Shown here: piece by piece, positions 42,011-49,605 of the stretch
How the letters are laid out: each line of letters begins with the position of its first letter
Position numbering within the stretch: position 1 is the first letter of the stretch
Assembly (NCBI RefSeq): GCF_034090345.1
Contig: NZ_JAXDSS010000069.1
Coordinates: 10,467 to 74,466 of the forward strand
Origin: Peptoniphilus sp034090345
GTDB lineage: Bacteria; Bacillota; Clostridia; Tissierellales; Peptoniphilaceae
Length of the DNA: 64,000 nucleotides
Direction: 5' to 3'
Position numbers and translations under genes: made by a program
Notes under the pieces: model-generated
Databases searched by the model: none
Told to the model about the DNA's origin: nothing
The model's input: only the letters and a program-made list of their open reading frames with translations

Positions 42011-42152
42011 AAGGAGGGTTTTATGCATTTTATCTAGTAGATTTTAGAGTGCGTTCAAATAGAACGGTAAAAGAAAATCTATTAAAAACTATAATTTTTA
42101 GAGTTAAAAATTTAAAATGCAGACAGTAAATCAAAAAGGTTTACTGTTTTTT
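42011..42152 (+). promoter_or_regulatory. Attenuator-like leader with a four-codon ORF
   Basis: AAGGAGGG is followed by the mini-ORF ATG-CAT-TTT-ATC-TAG (42023-42037, peptide MHFI). Several pairings follow. TAGATTTT (42038-42045) pairs with AAAATCTA (42074-42081) and encloses CGTTC/GAACG. TGCATTTTA inside the mini-ORF (42024-42032) pairs with TAAAATGCA (42113-42121). A terminator ends the unit. This layout is that of translational or transcriptional attenuation, as seen before antibiotic-resistance genes. The downstream gene is a methyltransferase at 42242. Confidence 0.65.
42123..42152 (+). terminator. Terminator of the attenuator-like leader
   Basis: ACAGTAAA/TTTACTGT, an 8-bp perfect stem with a 9-nt loop, then a T run. 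Confidence 0.85.
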
Positions 42153-42241
42153 ATTTAATTATACTAAAGAGGGGTAGTATATTAAATGTAAGTAATTAGT
42201 TTGTGTAGTATTTATAAAATATAAACATAATAGGAGAATAT

Positions 42242-42847
42242 ATGACTAATGATTATTTTGATAAAGTAGCTAAAATTTGGAATACAAAAGAAAGGGAAAA
42301 TAGAACTTTCTCAATATATAAGAAAATTATAAATATATTTGAAGATGGTAGCGAAAAGAATGCTCTTGAAATTGGAGCGGGAGATGGATTGTTGGCAAGT
42401 CTTTTGGCTAAAGATCTTAAAGAGATTGATTGCATAGACAGTTCTGAAATGATGAGGGAAGAGACTGACAATAGGTTGGAGCAATTAGAAATAGAAAATG
42501 TAAAGGTGTATGATGAAAATTATTTAGAGGCGACATTAAAAAAATATGACTTTATATATTCTTTGACAGCTTTTCATCATATAGTGGATATAGAGTCTGA
42601 ACTGAATTTAGTAAAGAGACATTTAAAACCAAATGGTAAGTTTATATTGATGGATTTGGACATTGTGCCAGCTTCTTTTCATAAAGATCTACCTGATTTT
42701 GATGGACATGATGGATTTTCTAGGGAAGAGATGGAAACATATTTTAGAAATGTAAAATTTGAACCATTAAATTATGAAATCCTATGGGAAGGCAGGAAGG
42801 GTGAAATTGATTTTAGAATATTTTTAATGGAAGGTATAGTTTCCTAA
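42242..42847 (+). CDS. Class I SAM-dependent methyltransferase
   Basis: A 201-residue methyltransferase of the UbiE/Methyltransf_11-12 type. Motif I is ALEIGAGDGLLASLLA, the acidic residue CIDSSEMM, motif II YDFIYSLTAFHHI and motif III LKPNGKFILMDLD. It has no N-terminal extension and the TAGGAGAATAT site fits the start. The substrate is unknown. It lies 90 nt after the leader terminator, so read-through of that terminator may control it. A bidirectional terminator separates it from the FecB-type gene. Confidence 0.88.
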   Translation: MTNDYFDKVAKIWNTKERENRTFSIYKKIINIFEDGSEKNALEIGAGDGLLASLLAKDLKEIDCIDSSEMMREETDNRLEQLEIENVKVYDENYLEATLKKYDFIYSLTAFHHIVDIESELNLVKRHLKPNGKFILMDLDIVPASFHKDLPDFDGHDGFSREEMETYFRNVKFEPLNYEILWEGRKGEIDFRIFLMEGIVS

Positions 42848-42869
42848 TTAAAATAGTTTTACAACATAA

Positions 42870-42903
42870 AACCAGGAGTTAGATTAAATGCTCCTGGGTT
42901 TAA
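42870..42903. terminator. Bidirectional terminator
   Basis: CCAGGAG/CTCCTGG 7-bp stem with TTT on the plus side and TTTT on the minus side, shared by the converging methyltransferase and substrate-binding protein genes. Confidence 0.85.
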
Positions 42904-44000
42904 GTCTCTTCAGATATACTGTTTTCTAAAATTTTATCTATTTGTTCATTTTTTAAATCGTAGATATAGAATAGTTTATAAAAATCTTTTACTTCTTCTT
43001 TTATATTAACATCATATTTTTCAGGATATAGAAGATTTCCAAGCCATGTAATACCTATAATTCTGTTTACTGATGGAGGGTCTGCTAAGAAACCGTATGG
43101 TTCGGATGGAACTCTATATACTTTACCGTTCTTAACTGCATCAAGATTTGCCCAAGTTGGGTCTGTAGTTATCATGTCGTAAAGATTTTGGTTATCTGCA
43201 AGAATTACTTGAGGATTCCAACCTATAAGTTGTTCCATAGATATCTCGCTTCCGCCACCTTTTGATTGAGCTTCTACTTCTGCAACGTTTTTAGCACCAA
43301 CTAAATTTAGAACTTCTGAATGGAAGGATTCTTTAGCATTTGTATTGAGTCCGGCATCTCCCATAGCCCAGTAAACTGAAATTTTTTCTTCTTCTGGGAT
43401 GTTTATTTTTTTAGCACTTTCTATTACATTTTTAGAATATTCAGCTAATTTATCTATCTTAGAAGTATCTCCAATAATTTCGCCGAGCTTTTGATATGCA
43501 TCAGCCATTGTTTCAAGGCTTGCTTCTACAAACACCACAGGTATATTTATTTGATTTTGTAGATTATCCATATCTTCAACTATAGTTTTTTTAGCTTCTC
43601 CTATATCTATAACTAAATCTGGAGAGTTTTTAACTAATTCTTCCATATTTAAATTTGAATTCTTTCCGTAGAATTGTCCAAAGATAGGAAGTTCAGTAAT
43701 GCTTGAAAGATATTCTTTTTGATTATCTGTTACAGGTTTTGCTAATCCGGCTAGTTTTTCGGAATTAGAAGTATAGAGAACTATTTGTGCAAGAGGACCG
43801 GATGGGGCAATTTTGGATATTGTGTTGGGAATTTCAACTTCTCTGCCAACTGAGTCCACAATAGTTCTTGTTCCACTAACATCTGCAGTTTGTGTAGTCT
43901 CTTTAGAATTATTGGCAGTTTCTTGTTTCTGACATCCAACTACAATAAAATTAAAGAGTAGGGTCACGGCTAACAATTTGAATAATAGTTTTTTATTCAT
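42900..44000 (-). CDS. FecB/BtuF-type ABC substrate-binding lipoprotein
   Basis: A 366-residue extracytoplasmic binding protein. A lipoprotein signal peptide ends in VVGC with Cys23 as lipid site, followed by a Thr/Asn-rich linker. The conserved start TRTIVDSVGREVEIPNTISKI and later GWNPQVILADN are family hallmarks of cluster A periplasmic-binding proteins for ferric siderophores, heme or cobalamin. It lies 53 nt after the ATPase gene on the same strand. The gap carries an inverted repeat, so its expression level may be set separately. Confidence 0.9.
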   Translation of the reverse strand: MNKKLLFKLLAVTLLFNFIVVGCQKQETANNSKETTQTADVSGTRTIVDSVGREVEIPNTISKIAPSGPLAQIVLYTSNSEKLAGLAKPVTDNQKEYLSSITELPIFGQFYGKNSNLNMEELVKNSPDLVIDIGEAKKTIVEDMDNLQNQINIPVVFVEASLETMADAYQKLGEIIGDTSKIDKLAEYSKNVIESAKKINIPEEEKISVYWAMGDAGLNTNAKESFHSEVLNLVGAKNVAEVEAQSKGGGSEISMEQLIGWNPQVILADNQNLYDMITTDPTWANLDAVKNGKVYRVPSEPYGFLADPPSVNRIIGITWLGNLLYPEKYDVNIKEEVKDFYKLFYIYDLKNEQIDKILENSISEET

Positions 44001-44024
44001 CTTATAACTCCTTTAAAATATATT

Positions 44025-44046
44025 TTAAAACGATAAATCGTTTTAA
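44025..44046. promoter_or_regulatory. Inverted repeat between the FecE-type and substrate-binding protein genes
   Basis: TTAAAACGAT/ATCGTTTTAA with a two-base AA center, perfect over 10 bp. It sits between the ATPase stop and the lipoprotein start. It could stabilise the mRNA end, attenuate transcription or bind a regulator. Confidence 0.65.
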
Positions 44047-44053
44047 TAAAAAT

Positions 44054-44842
44054 TTAATATTGTCGATAAGTTTTCAAATCAGGTAGAATAACTTTTTGAT
44101 TTGAATCTTCTATGTTACGTATAAGTATTGGGATTTGATATATATTTGACAGTAGAGATTCGGTCAAAATATCATGTGTGTTACCGTATGCTATAGCAGA
44201 GCCGTAATTTAAAATTAAAACCTTATCAGCAAATATTTGGGCATGTTCAGGATTGTGAGTAGAAAATAAAATTAGGTATCCTTGTTTAGAAAGGTTTGAT
44301 ATATATTCCATAACTTTTATTTGATTGCCATAATCTAAACTTGAACAAGGTTCGTCCATAATTATGATTTTTGATTGTTGGGCAATAGCTCTTGCTATTA
44401 GAACTAGCTGTTTTTCTCCACCGGATAATTCGTTAAATTTTCTATGTCTAAGATATCTTAAATTTAATGAATTGATGGCAAAATCAACTAATTCATATGA
44501 CTTCTTATTGGGCATTTCAAAAGTGTTAAGAGATGAGTTAGTTCCCATAAGCACCATTTCTTCCACGCTAAAAGTGAAAATTTTATTTTGACTTTGCGGG
44601 ATATAGGATATAGTTTTAGCTAATTCTTTTACAGATAGTTTTTTAATATTTACACCGTCTACTGAAATAGTTCCTAAATAATTTTTAAGAATTCCCAATA
44701 TTATTTTGAACAAAGTGCTTTTACCAACACCGTTTTTACCAAGTATAGCTACTAAACTATTTGAATTGGCTTCAAAAGAAACATTTTTTAAAACTTCATG
44801 AGTTCGATATTTAAAAGAGATGTTTTCAATTTTAAGATTCAT
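44054..44842 (-). CDS. FecE/FhuC-type ABC transporter ATP-binding protein
   Basis: A 262-residue ATPase of the iron-siderophore/cobalamin importer class. Walker A is GKNGVGKST, the Q-loop region YIPQSQNK, signature LSGGEKQLV and Walker B IIIMDEPCSSLD with a following switch His. It starts immediately after the permease stop on the minus strand, confirming an operon with the permease at 44843. Confidence 0.93.
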   Translation of the reverse strand: MNLKIENISFKYRTHEVLKNVSFEANSNSLVAILGKNGVGKSTLFKIILGILKNYLGTISVDGVNIKKLSVKELAKTISYIPQSQNKIFTFSVEEMVLMGTNSSLNTFEMPNKKSYELVDFAINSLNLRYLRHRKFNELSGGEKQLVLIARAIAQQSKIIIMDEPCSSLDYGNQIKVMEYISNLSKQGYLILFSTHNPEHAQIFADKVLILNYGSAIAYGNTHDILTESLLSNIYQIPILIRNIEDSNQKVILPDLKTYRQY

Positions 44843-45868
44843 TTAATTCACCTCTCGACTCATTAGGTATATAAAAAATGGAGCTCCAATAAATGATGTC
44901 AAAATTCCTATTGGGATCTCACTTGTTGAAAGTAGTCTTGAAAAATTATCAACTATTAATAAAAATGAACTTCCAATTAGCATAGATGCAGGAAGAACTT
45001 TTCTCATATCGATACCAAAAAATATTTTTGCAATGTGGGGAATGACGAGTCCTATCCAACCAATTATACCGCTTACAGAAACACACACAGCTGTTATTAA
45101 TGTAGTTGATAGAATTGCTATAATTCGCAATTTTTCTGGGTTAACACCAAGAGAATGCGCTTCTTCATCACCAAATGCAAGTATGTTTAATTTCCATCTA
45201 ATTAATAAAAGAATTAATACACCAATTGATATTATGGGCAGACAAAAAAAGAAGTCATCTAATTTTGATGAATTTAAAGAGCCCATCAGCCAATAGGTGA
45301 TAGCTGGCAGTTCACTTGTCGGATCTGCTATTAACTTTAATAAGGATAGAGCAGATGAGAAGATAGAACTCACCATCATTCCAGTAAGTACAAGTCCAAT
45401 ATCTCTGTTTTTATTTATTTTTTTTGAAATGAATATAACAATTAAGATAGATAACGTACCAATGGCAAAAGAAATTAAAGTTGTGGAGAGTCTATTAAAA
45501 CCCATTAAAATACCAAGTGCGGCACCAAATCCAGCACTGCTTGAAGCACCTAACACATCAGGGGATACCATAGGATTGTGGAAGACTGCTTGTAGGGTAG
45601 CTCCGGATATAGAGAGTCCAACTCCAACTAAAATTCCAACTAAAATTCTAGGGAGCCTAATATTATAAAGAACAGTATATATATTTGGATCCAACTTAAA
45701 ATTAAATCCGAATAAGTTATTTAAAATACTCTTTGATAAATCTTTAAGAGAAATATTATATCTTCCAACACAAAATGAAAAAGATATAACAAAAATCAAA
45801 ATAACTAAAAGTATAATAAACATCCAATGATACTTTTTTAAAATTTGTTTAGTCATTTGTTTCTCCAT
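44843..45868 (-). CDS. FecCD-family ABC transporter permease
   Basis: A 341-residue membrane protein with nine to ten helices. The family signature is NIRLPRILVGILVGVGLSISGATLQAVFHNPMVSPDVLGASSSA in the N-terminal half, split here for brevity into RLPRILVG and VSPDVLG. GIIGWIGLVIPHI follows in the C-terminal half. A single permease presumably homodimerises. Its start overlaps the NTPase gene by 20 nt, so the NTPase is translationally coupled. Confidence 0.93.
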   Translation of the reverse strand: MEKQMTKQILKKYHWMFIILLVILIFVISFSFCVGRYNISLKDLSKSILNNLFGFNFKLDPNIYTVLYNIRLPRILVGILVGVGLSISGATLQAVFHNPMVSPDVLGASSSAGFGAALGILMGFNRLSTTLISFAIGTLSILIVIFISKKINKNRDIGLVLTGMMVSSIFSSALSLLKLIADPTSELPAITYWLMGSLNSSKLDDFFFCLPIISIGVLILLLIRWKLNILAFGDEEAHSLGVNPEKLRIIAILSTTLITAVCVSVSGIIGWIGLVIPHIAKIFFGIDMRKVLPASMLIGSSFLLIVDNFSRLLSTSEIPIGILTSFIGAPFFIYLMSREVN

Positions 45869-46484
45869 AATTTAAATATTTGCCTATAATTTCAAAAGTT
45901 AAATAAGGTTCATTTAGGTTGTTCTGAGTAATAAGATCGAAATTTGCAAGGTGTTTCTCTAAAATTTTTCTCTTAGATAGAATTTCATCAGCTAATTTAT
46001 TTGAAGATTTAAGCATATTATTAAATTGCTTTTGAAGTTTATACACAACAATTAAATTTTCATTAGAATTAAAAATTTCTATAAGAGCACTTAAGATTTT
46101 TGAATTCAATAGTTCTTTTCCACCTATTTCATCTATTACTATTAAATCGGAATTTAAGTCTATGTAATTTAGAAAGTATTTTTCAAAAATATCTTGATTA
46201 AATAAATATTTGTCATCAATCGTTTTTAAAAAGACTTCATCTATAACGATTTCATTATAATTGCATTTTAAAATACTATCTGAAGAATGGTTACAAAAGT
46301 ATAAATCAAGTGCTTTATTTATTTCGATTAATATGTATCCATAGACTTTATTATCTTTGTAAACTCTTCTCGTCGTGTATCCGGAAATACTGTTATAATT
46401 TTTTCTGTTTTCAAATAGATATTGAAGAAGAGATGTACTTTTTCCAACTCCACTTTTTAAACTTAACATAAGATTATTTTTCAT
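45849..46484 (-). CDS. THEP1-like P-loop NTPase of the iron-transport operon
   Basis: A 211-residue protein similar to nucleoside-triphosphatase THEP1/NTPase_1. The loop LKSGVGKST is a modified Walker A (the first Gly is replaced by Leu), GYTTRRVYKDNKVYGYILIEI matches the family strand pair, and LIVIDEIGGKEL is the Walker B block. It is the first gene of the minus-strand importer operon and overlaps the permease gene. NTPases of this family sometimes accompany FecBCD-type systems; the role is not established. Confidence 0.75.
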   Translation of the reverse strand: MKNNLMLSLKSGVGKSTSLLQYLFENRKNYNSISGYTTRRVYKDNKVYGYILIEINKALDLYFCNHSSDSILKCNYNEIVIDEVFLKTIDDKYLFNQDIFEKYFLNYIDLNSDLIVIDEIGGKELLNSKILSALIEIFNSNENLIVVYKLQKQFNNMLKSSNKLADEILSKRKILEKHLANFDLITQNNLNEPYLTFEIIGKYLNYGETND

Positions 46485-46532
46485 TTTACACCTAAATAAA
46501 ATTCTTATTACTTAAATTTTTAATGCAAATAT

Positions 46533-46561
46533 ATTATAAATTTAAACGAGTTATTTGTCAA
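46533..46561 (-). promoter_or_regulatory. Promoter of the NTPase-FecCD-FecE-SBP operon
   Basis: On the minus strand TTGACA and TATAAT with exactly 17 nt between them, 49 nt upstream of the NTPase start. Confidence 0.88.
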
Positions 46562-46580
46562 AAGTATTCGAAAGGGGATT

Positions 46581-46634
46581 TTAAAATAAAAATAAAGCAG
46601 ATCGTCCTCTAAATAATAGAGCCAATCCGCTTTA
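46581..46634 (-). terminator. Terminator of the cstA-type gene
   Basis: On the minus strand AAAGCGGAT and ATCTGCTTT form a stem with an inner TCTA/TAGA, followed by a T-rich tract, 30 nt after the stop codon. Confidence 0.75.
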
Positions 46635-46663
46635 AATTATAAACTTACTAAATTAATATAAAA

Positions 46664-48133
46664 CTAGTTGTCTAGCTTTTGTATATATTCTTTTCTTGAA
46701 TTTGACTTTTTAATCACAAACCATACAAATATAAATGCTACTATAATACCAACAATATAACTAGCTGTATATCCTTCAATACCTAATCTTTTATCTAAAG
46801 AGAATCCAAGATCAGCATGGAATATATAACTTGTTACTATAAATGTATAGAAAATACCTGGTATTAAAGAAATATAATAGTTTTTGTTATGAGCTTTCAA
46901 GTAGATAGATATCATTAATAGTGCAAATACAGCTACTAATTGATTAGTAAAACCGAAGTATCTCCAAAGCATATTGAATCCACCTGCATTTGTTTTAGCA
47001 AAGAATAGAATTAAAACTGCAGGAATAAAGATTATTACAGAAAGGATTACTCTCTTTATAGCAACTGATTGGTCAATATTAAATTGTTCTGCAATCATAA
47101 GTCTTAGCGCTCTAAAAGCAGTATCTCCACTTGTTATTGGAAGTACAATTACTCCTATTATAGCAAGAAGACCACCTATGCTACCCATAAATCTTTTAGA
47201 AATTTCACCAACCATTAAAGTTGCAGTAGTATCAACAGGAGCAGTAGTGTTAAATAAAACCATAGCACCTGCAGCCCAACACATAGCAATGAAACCTTCA
47301 GCAAGCATCATGTTATAGAAAGTTTGACGACCTTCTTTTTCGCTCTTAACAGTTCTAGAGATTAGAGTTGCTTGTGAACCGTGGAAACCTGACATTATAC
47401 CACAAGCTACTGTTATAAAGAAAACAGGTATGAATGATTGAGCAGCAGGGTGTTCGGAAATCAAAGCTCCTGAAGTGATAGGATGAAGGTCAGCTCCACC
47501 GGTTAAAAGAACTCCAATGAAAACACCAATTGCAGAAATTCCAAGGAATGCTCCAAATATTGGATATACCCGTCCTATAATAGCATCAATAGGGAATAGT
47601 GTAGCTATAATATAGTAAAGTAAAATACAAGCATATACTATCCATATTACATTTGAGTTGATATCCATGTGAAGAATATTATTTACAATTAAATCTCCAG
47701 GTGTGTAAATAAAAACAACACCGGTTAGAAGCATTAGAATCCAAATAATGATATTGTAAATTTTATTTGTTCCCGTGCCAACATACTTTTTCATAAGTGT
47801 TGGAACTTGAGCTCCATCATTTCTCATAGAAATCATACCAACAAAATAATCATGTAAAGATCCTGCAAAAACACAACCTATAGGTATTGTTAAAAATGCA
47901 ATAGGTCCAAAAAGGATACCTTGTATAGGGCCTAAGATAGGTCCTGTACCAGCAATATTTAAAAGTTCAATAAGTTGATTTTTCCATTTTTTCATTCCTA
48001 CATAGTCCACGCCATCGGCTTTAGCGATAGCGGGTGTAACACGGTCATCTGGACCAAACACATTTTCGCAATATTTTCCATATGCGAATCCACATACTAT
48101 TAAAATCAAAACACCGATTAAAAATAATACCAT
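46664..48133 (-). CDS. CstA family peptide/pyruvate transporter, short form
   Basis: A 489-residue membrane protein with about 13 helices. The CstA-type block CENVFGPDDRVTPAIAKADGVDYV near the N-terminus and GTGPILGPIQGILFGPIAFL are diagnostic, as is GFHGSQATLISRTVKSE. CstA takes up peptides or pyruvate. This is the short (about 480-residue) Firmicute form. The minus-strand start at 48133 is preferred over the in-frame one at 48166 because GAGGAGG precedes it and the upstream residues are basic and unconserved. Confidence 0.92.
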   Translation of the reverse strand: MVLFLIGVLILIVCGFAYGKYCENVFGPDDRVTPAIAKADGVDYVGMKKWKNQLIELLNIAGTGPILGPIQGILFGPIAFLTIPIGCVFAGSLHDYFVGMISMRNDGAQVPTLMKKYVGTGTNKIYNIIIWILMLLTGVVFIYTPGDLIVNNILHMDINSNVIWIVYACILLYYIIATLFPIDAIIGRVYPIFGAFLGISAIGVFIGVLLTGGADLHPITSGALISEHPAAQSFIPVFFITVACGIMSGFHGSQATLISRTVKSEKEGRQTFYNMMLAEGFIAMCWAAGAMVLFNTTAPVDTTATLMVGEISKRFMGSIGGLLAIIGVIVLPITSGDTAFRALRLMIAEQFNIDQSVAIKRVILSVIIFIPAVLILFFAKTNAGGFNMLWRYFGFTNQLVAVFALLMISIYLKAHNKNYYISLIPGIFYTFIVTSYIFHADLGFSLDKRLGIEGYTASYIVGIIVAFIFVWFVIKKSNSRKEYIQKLDN

Positions 48134-48180
48134 AAACTTCTTCCTCCTCAAATATAGTTTATACATTATAAATTTAATAT

Positions 48181-48207
48181 ATAAAAGCTATTAAATCAAG
48201 CTTTTAT
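48181..48207. repeat. Inverted repeat between cstA-type gene and MOSC gene
   Basis: ATAAAAGCT/AGCTTTTAT with a 9-nt loop. It may be a second terminator for the MOSC gene or a regulatory site in the cstA leader. Confidence 0.5.
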
Positions 48208-48210
48208 AAA

Positions 48211-48234
48211 GAAAAAAGGACTCATTTAGAGTCC
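48211..48234 (-). terminator. Terminator of the MOSC gene, overlapping its stop codon
   Basis: On the minus strand GGACTC-TAAAT-GAGTCC is followed by six T. The TGA stop at 48222 lies across the loop and descending stem. Confidence 0.88.
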
Positions 48235-48653
48235 ATGATTTCGATAGAATCTCCCACGGAGATTAAACCGCCTTTAATAACTTTTGTGAAAATCCCCTCA
48301 AGTGGCATAACACATTTACCCACAGTTTGCTTAATAGCACAACCTTTGTGACATTCTTTTCCTATTTGAGTAACTTCTTGAATAGTTTCTCCTATTTTTA
48401 ACAAAGTTCCAATAGGAAGTTCATACAAGACGATTCCTTCGGTAGTCAAATTTTCAGCGAAATCTCCGTATTTAAGATTTAAGCCTTCCATTTTATTAAA
48501 ACTTTCAACACCTAATAAACTAACTTGTCTGTGCCATTTACCTGCATGAGCATCATCCTTAAGACCAAAATTTTCTATAAATTCTCCTGAATCTTGAGGT
48601 ATTTTTACTACGCCCTTTGTATCTGATTTATTTATCGATATAACTTTTGCCAT
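48222..48653 (-). CDS. MOSC domain-containing protein
   Basis: A 143-residue single-domain MOSC protein (MOCO sulfurase C-terminal). The family core is visible in FAENLTTEGIVLYELPIGT and the Cys-rich block GKECHKGCAIKQTVGKCVMPLEGIF, which holds the conserved cysteine. It probably handles sulfur in molybdenum-cofactor-type chemistry or reduces N-hydroxylated compounds. The start at 48653 is chosen over the in-frame upstream one because AGGTGA precedes it and the protein then begins MAKVISINKS. Confidence 0.88.
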   Translation of the reverse strand: MAKVISINKSDTKGVVKIPQDSGEFIENFGLKDDAHAGKWHRQVSLLGVESFNKMEGLNLKYGDFAENLTTEGIVLYELPIGTLLKIGETIQEVTQIGKECHKGCAIKQTVGKCVMPLEGIFTKVIKGGLISVGDSIEIMDSK

Positions 48654-48810
48654 TGAATCACCTGATATTTCTAAATTGAATTTTAATATATTATACGGCA
48701 TTTAAAAATTTACCTCAACTTTTAATTAAATTCAAAACTTGACTTATTAAGCTAAAAATTATAAATTAAATTAGAAATTAAAATTAAAAGAAAAGATTGA
48801 GGATATAAAA

Positions 48811-49248
48811 ATGATTTCATATGTTTTGTTGACATCAATGGTTTTAGGAATAATATACAATGGATGTAGTTATTTAAAAAATGAACATCATGCTAAAATT
48901 ATGCCGCATAAGATTGCAATATCAGGGTTTTTATTGATGGCAATTTTGGTTGTATTTTTTAAATTCAGCACATTAGAGAAAATAAATTTAATAGTTGGAA
49001 TGGTTGGATGGCTATTTTTTATATCAGGATTTTTTGCAGAAGGATTTTCTAAAGGTGGAATAATAGTAACTCCAAATTCACTATTTATTTCTATATTTGT
49101 CAGATGGAATGATATTAAAAATTTAAAATTTACAAAATTAAAAAATGGAAACCACTTGGTTAATTTAAAAATAAGTGGTTGGGATATTAGACAAGTATAT
49201 GGTGAAGAGGAAAGTAAAATTTTAAAGAATTTTTCTAAAAATAAGTAA
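48811..49248 (+). CDS. Predicted membrane protein of unknown function
   Basis: A 145-residue protein with three membrane segments (residues about 1-18, 32-52 and 58-78). The C-terminal domain is cytosolic or outward facing with ITPNSLFISIFVRWNDIKNLKF-type residues, similar in style to DUF5673/PH-like domains of small Firmicute membrane proteins. The final residues are basic. No enzymatic motif is seen. It is monocistronic and precedes the argG leader. Confidence 0.7.
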   Translation: MISYVLLTSMVLGIIYNGCSYLKNEHHAKIMPHKIAISGFLLMAILVVFFKFSTLEKINLIVGMVGWLFFISGFFAEGFSKGGIIVTPNSLFISIFVRWNDIKNLKFTKLKNGNHLVNLKISGWDIRQVYGEEESKILKNFSKNK

Positions 49249-49308
49249 GCAGTTATATTTGTCAGGTGATAGATGGATATATGACAAAAAATAATTTAAA
49301 TTAAACAC

Positions 49309-49337
49309 TTGACAGAATAAGATATAGAGTTTAATAT
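49309..49337 (+). promoter_or_regulatory. Promoter of argG-argH
   Basis: TTGACA and TAATAT separated by 17 nt, about 270 nt upstream of argG and just before the T-box leader. Confidence 0.85.
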
Positions 49338-49344
49338 ATACGAA

Positions 49345-49588
49345 ATATAAAAAAATCTATGAAATGGGTGCTTCTCATATAGATTAAAAGCGATCTGAGT
49401 AGAGTGTGAGTCAGAAAATTGAAGTGAGAGTAAGCAGTAGGACCATGGAGATTGCAGTGCGAGAGCTCGAGCATTGCACGTAAAGTTGTCGTTAAACTAT
49501 GAGTGGGGTTATTTATTTTACCCAATTGGAGTGGTACCGCGGATATTCGTCTCTTTCTATCTTTAATGATGGAAAGAGACGTTTTTTT
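49345..49588 (+). promoter_or_regulatory. T-box leader of argG-argH
   Basis: A long structured leader. It contains an early hairpin (AATCTATG region pairing with CATATAGATT), a central stem GCAGTGC/GCATTGC at about 49455-49478 and the conserved T-box sequence TGGAGTGGTACCGCGG near 49527-49542. A terminator CGTCTCTTTC/GAAAGAGACG (49548-49581) with seven T residues completes it. Uncharged tRNA binding would form the antiterminator. The specifier codon was not resolved; an Arg codon is expected from the genes. Confidence 0.88.
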
Positions 49589-49605
49589 ATTACAGGGAGG
49601 AAAAT

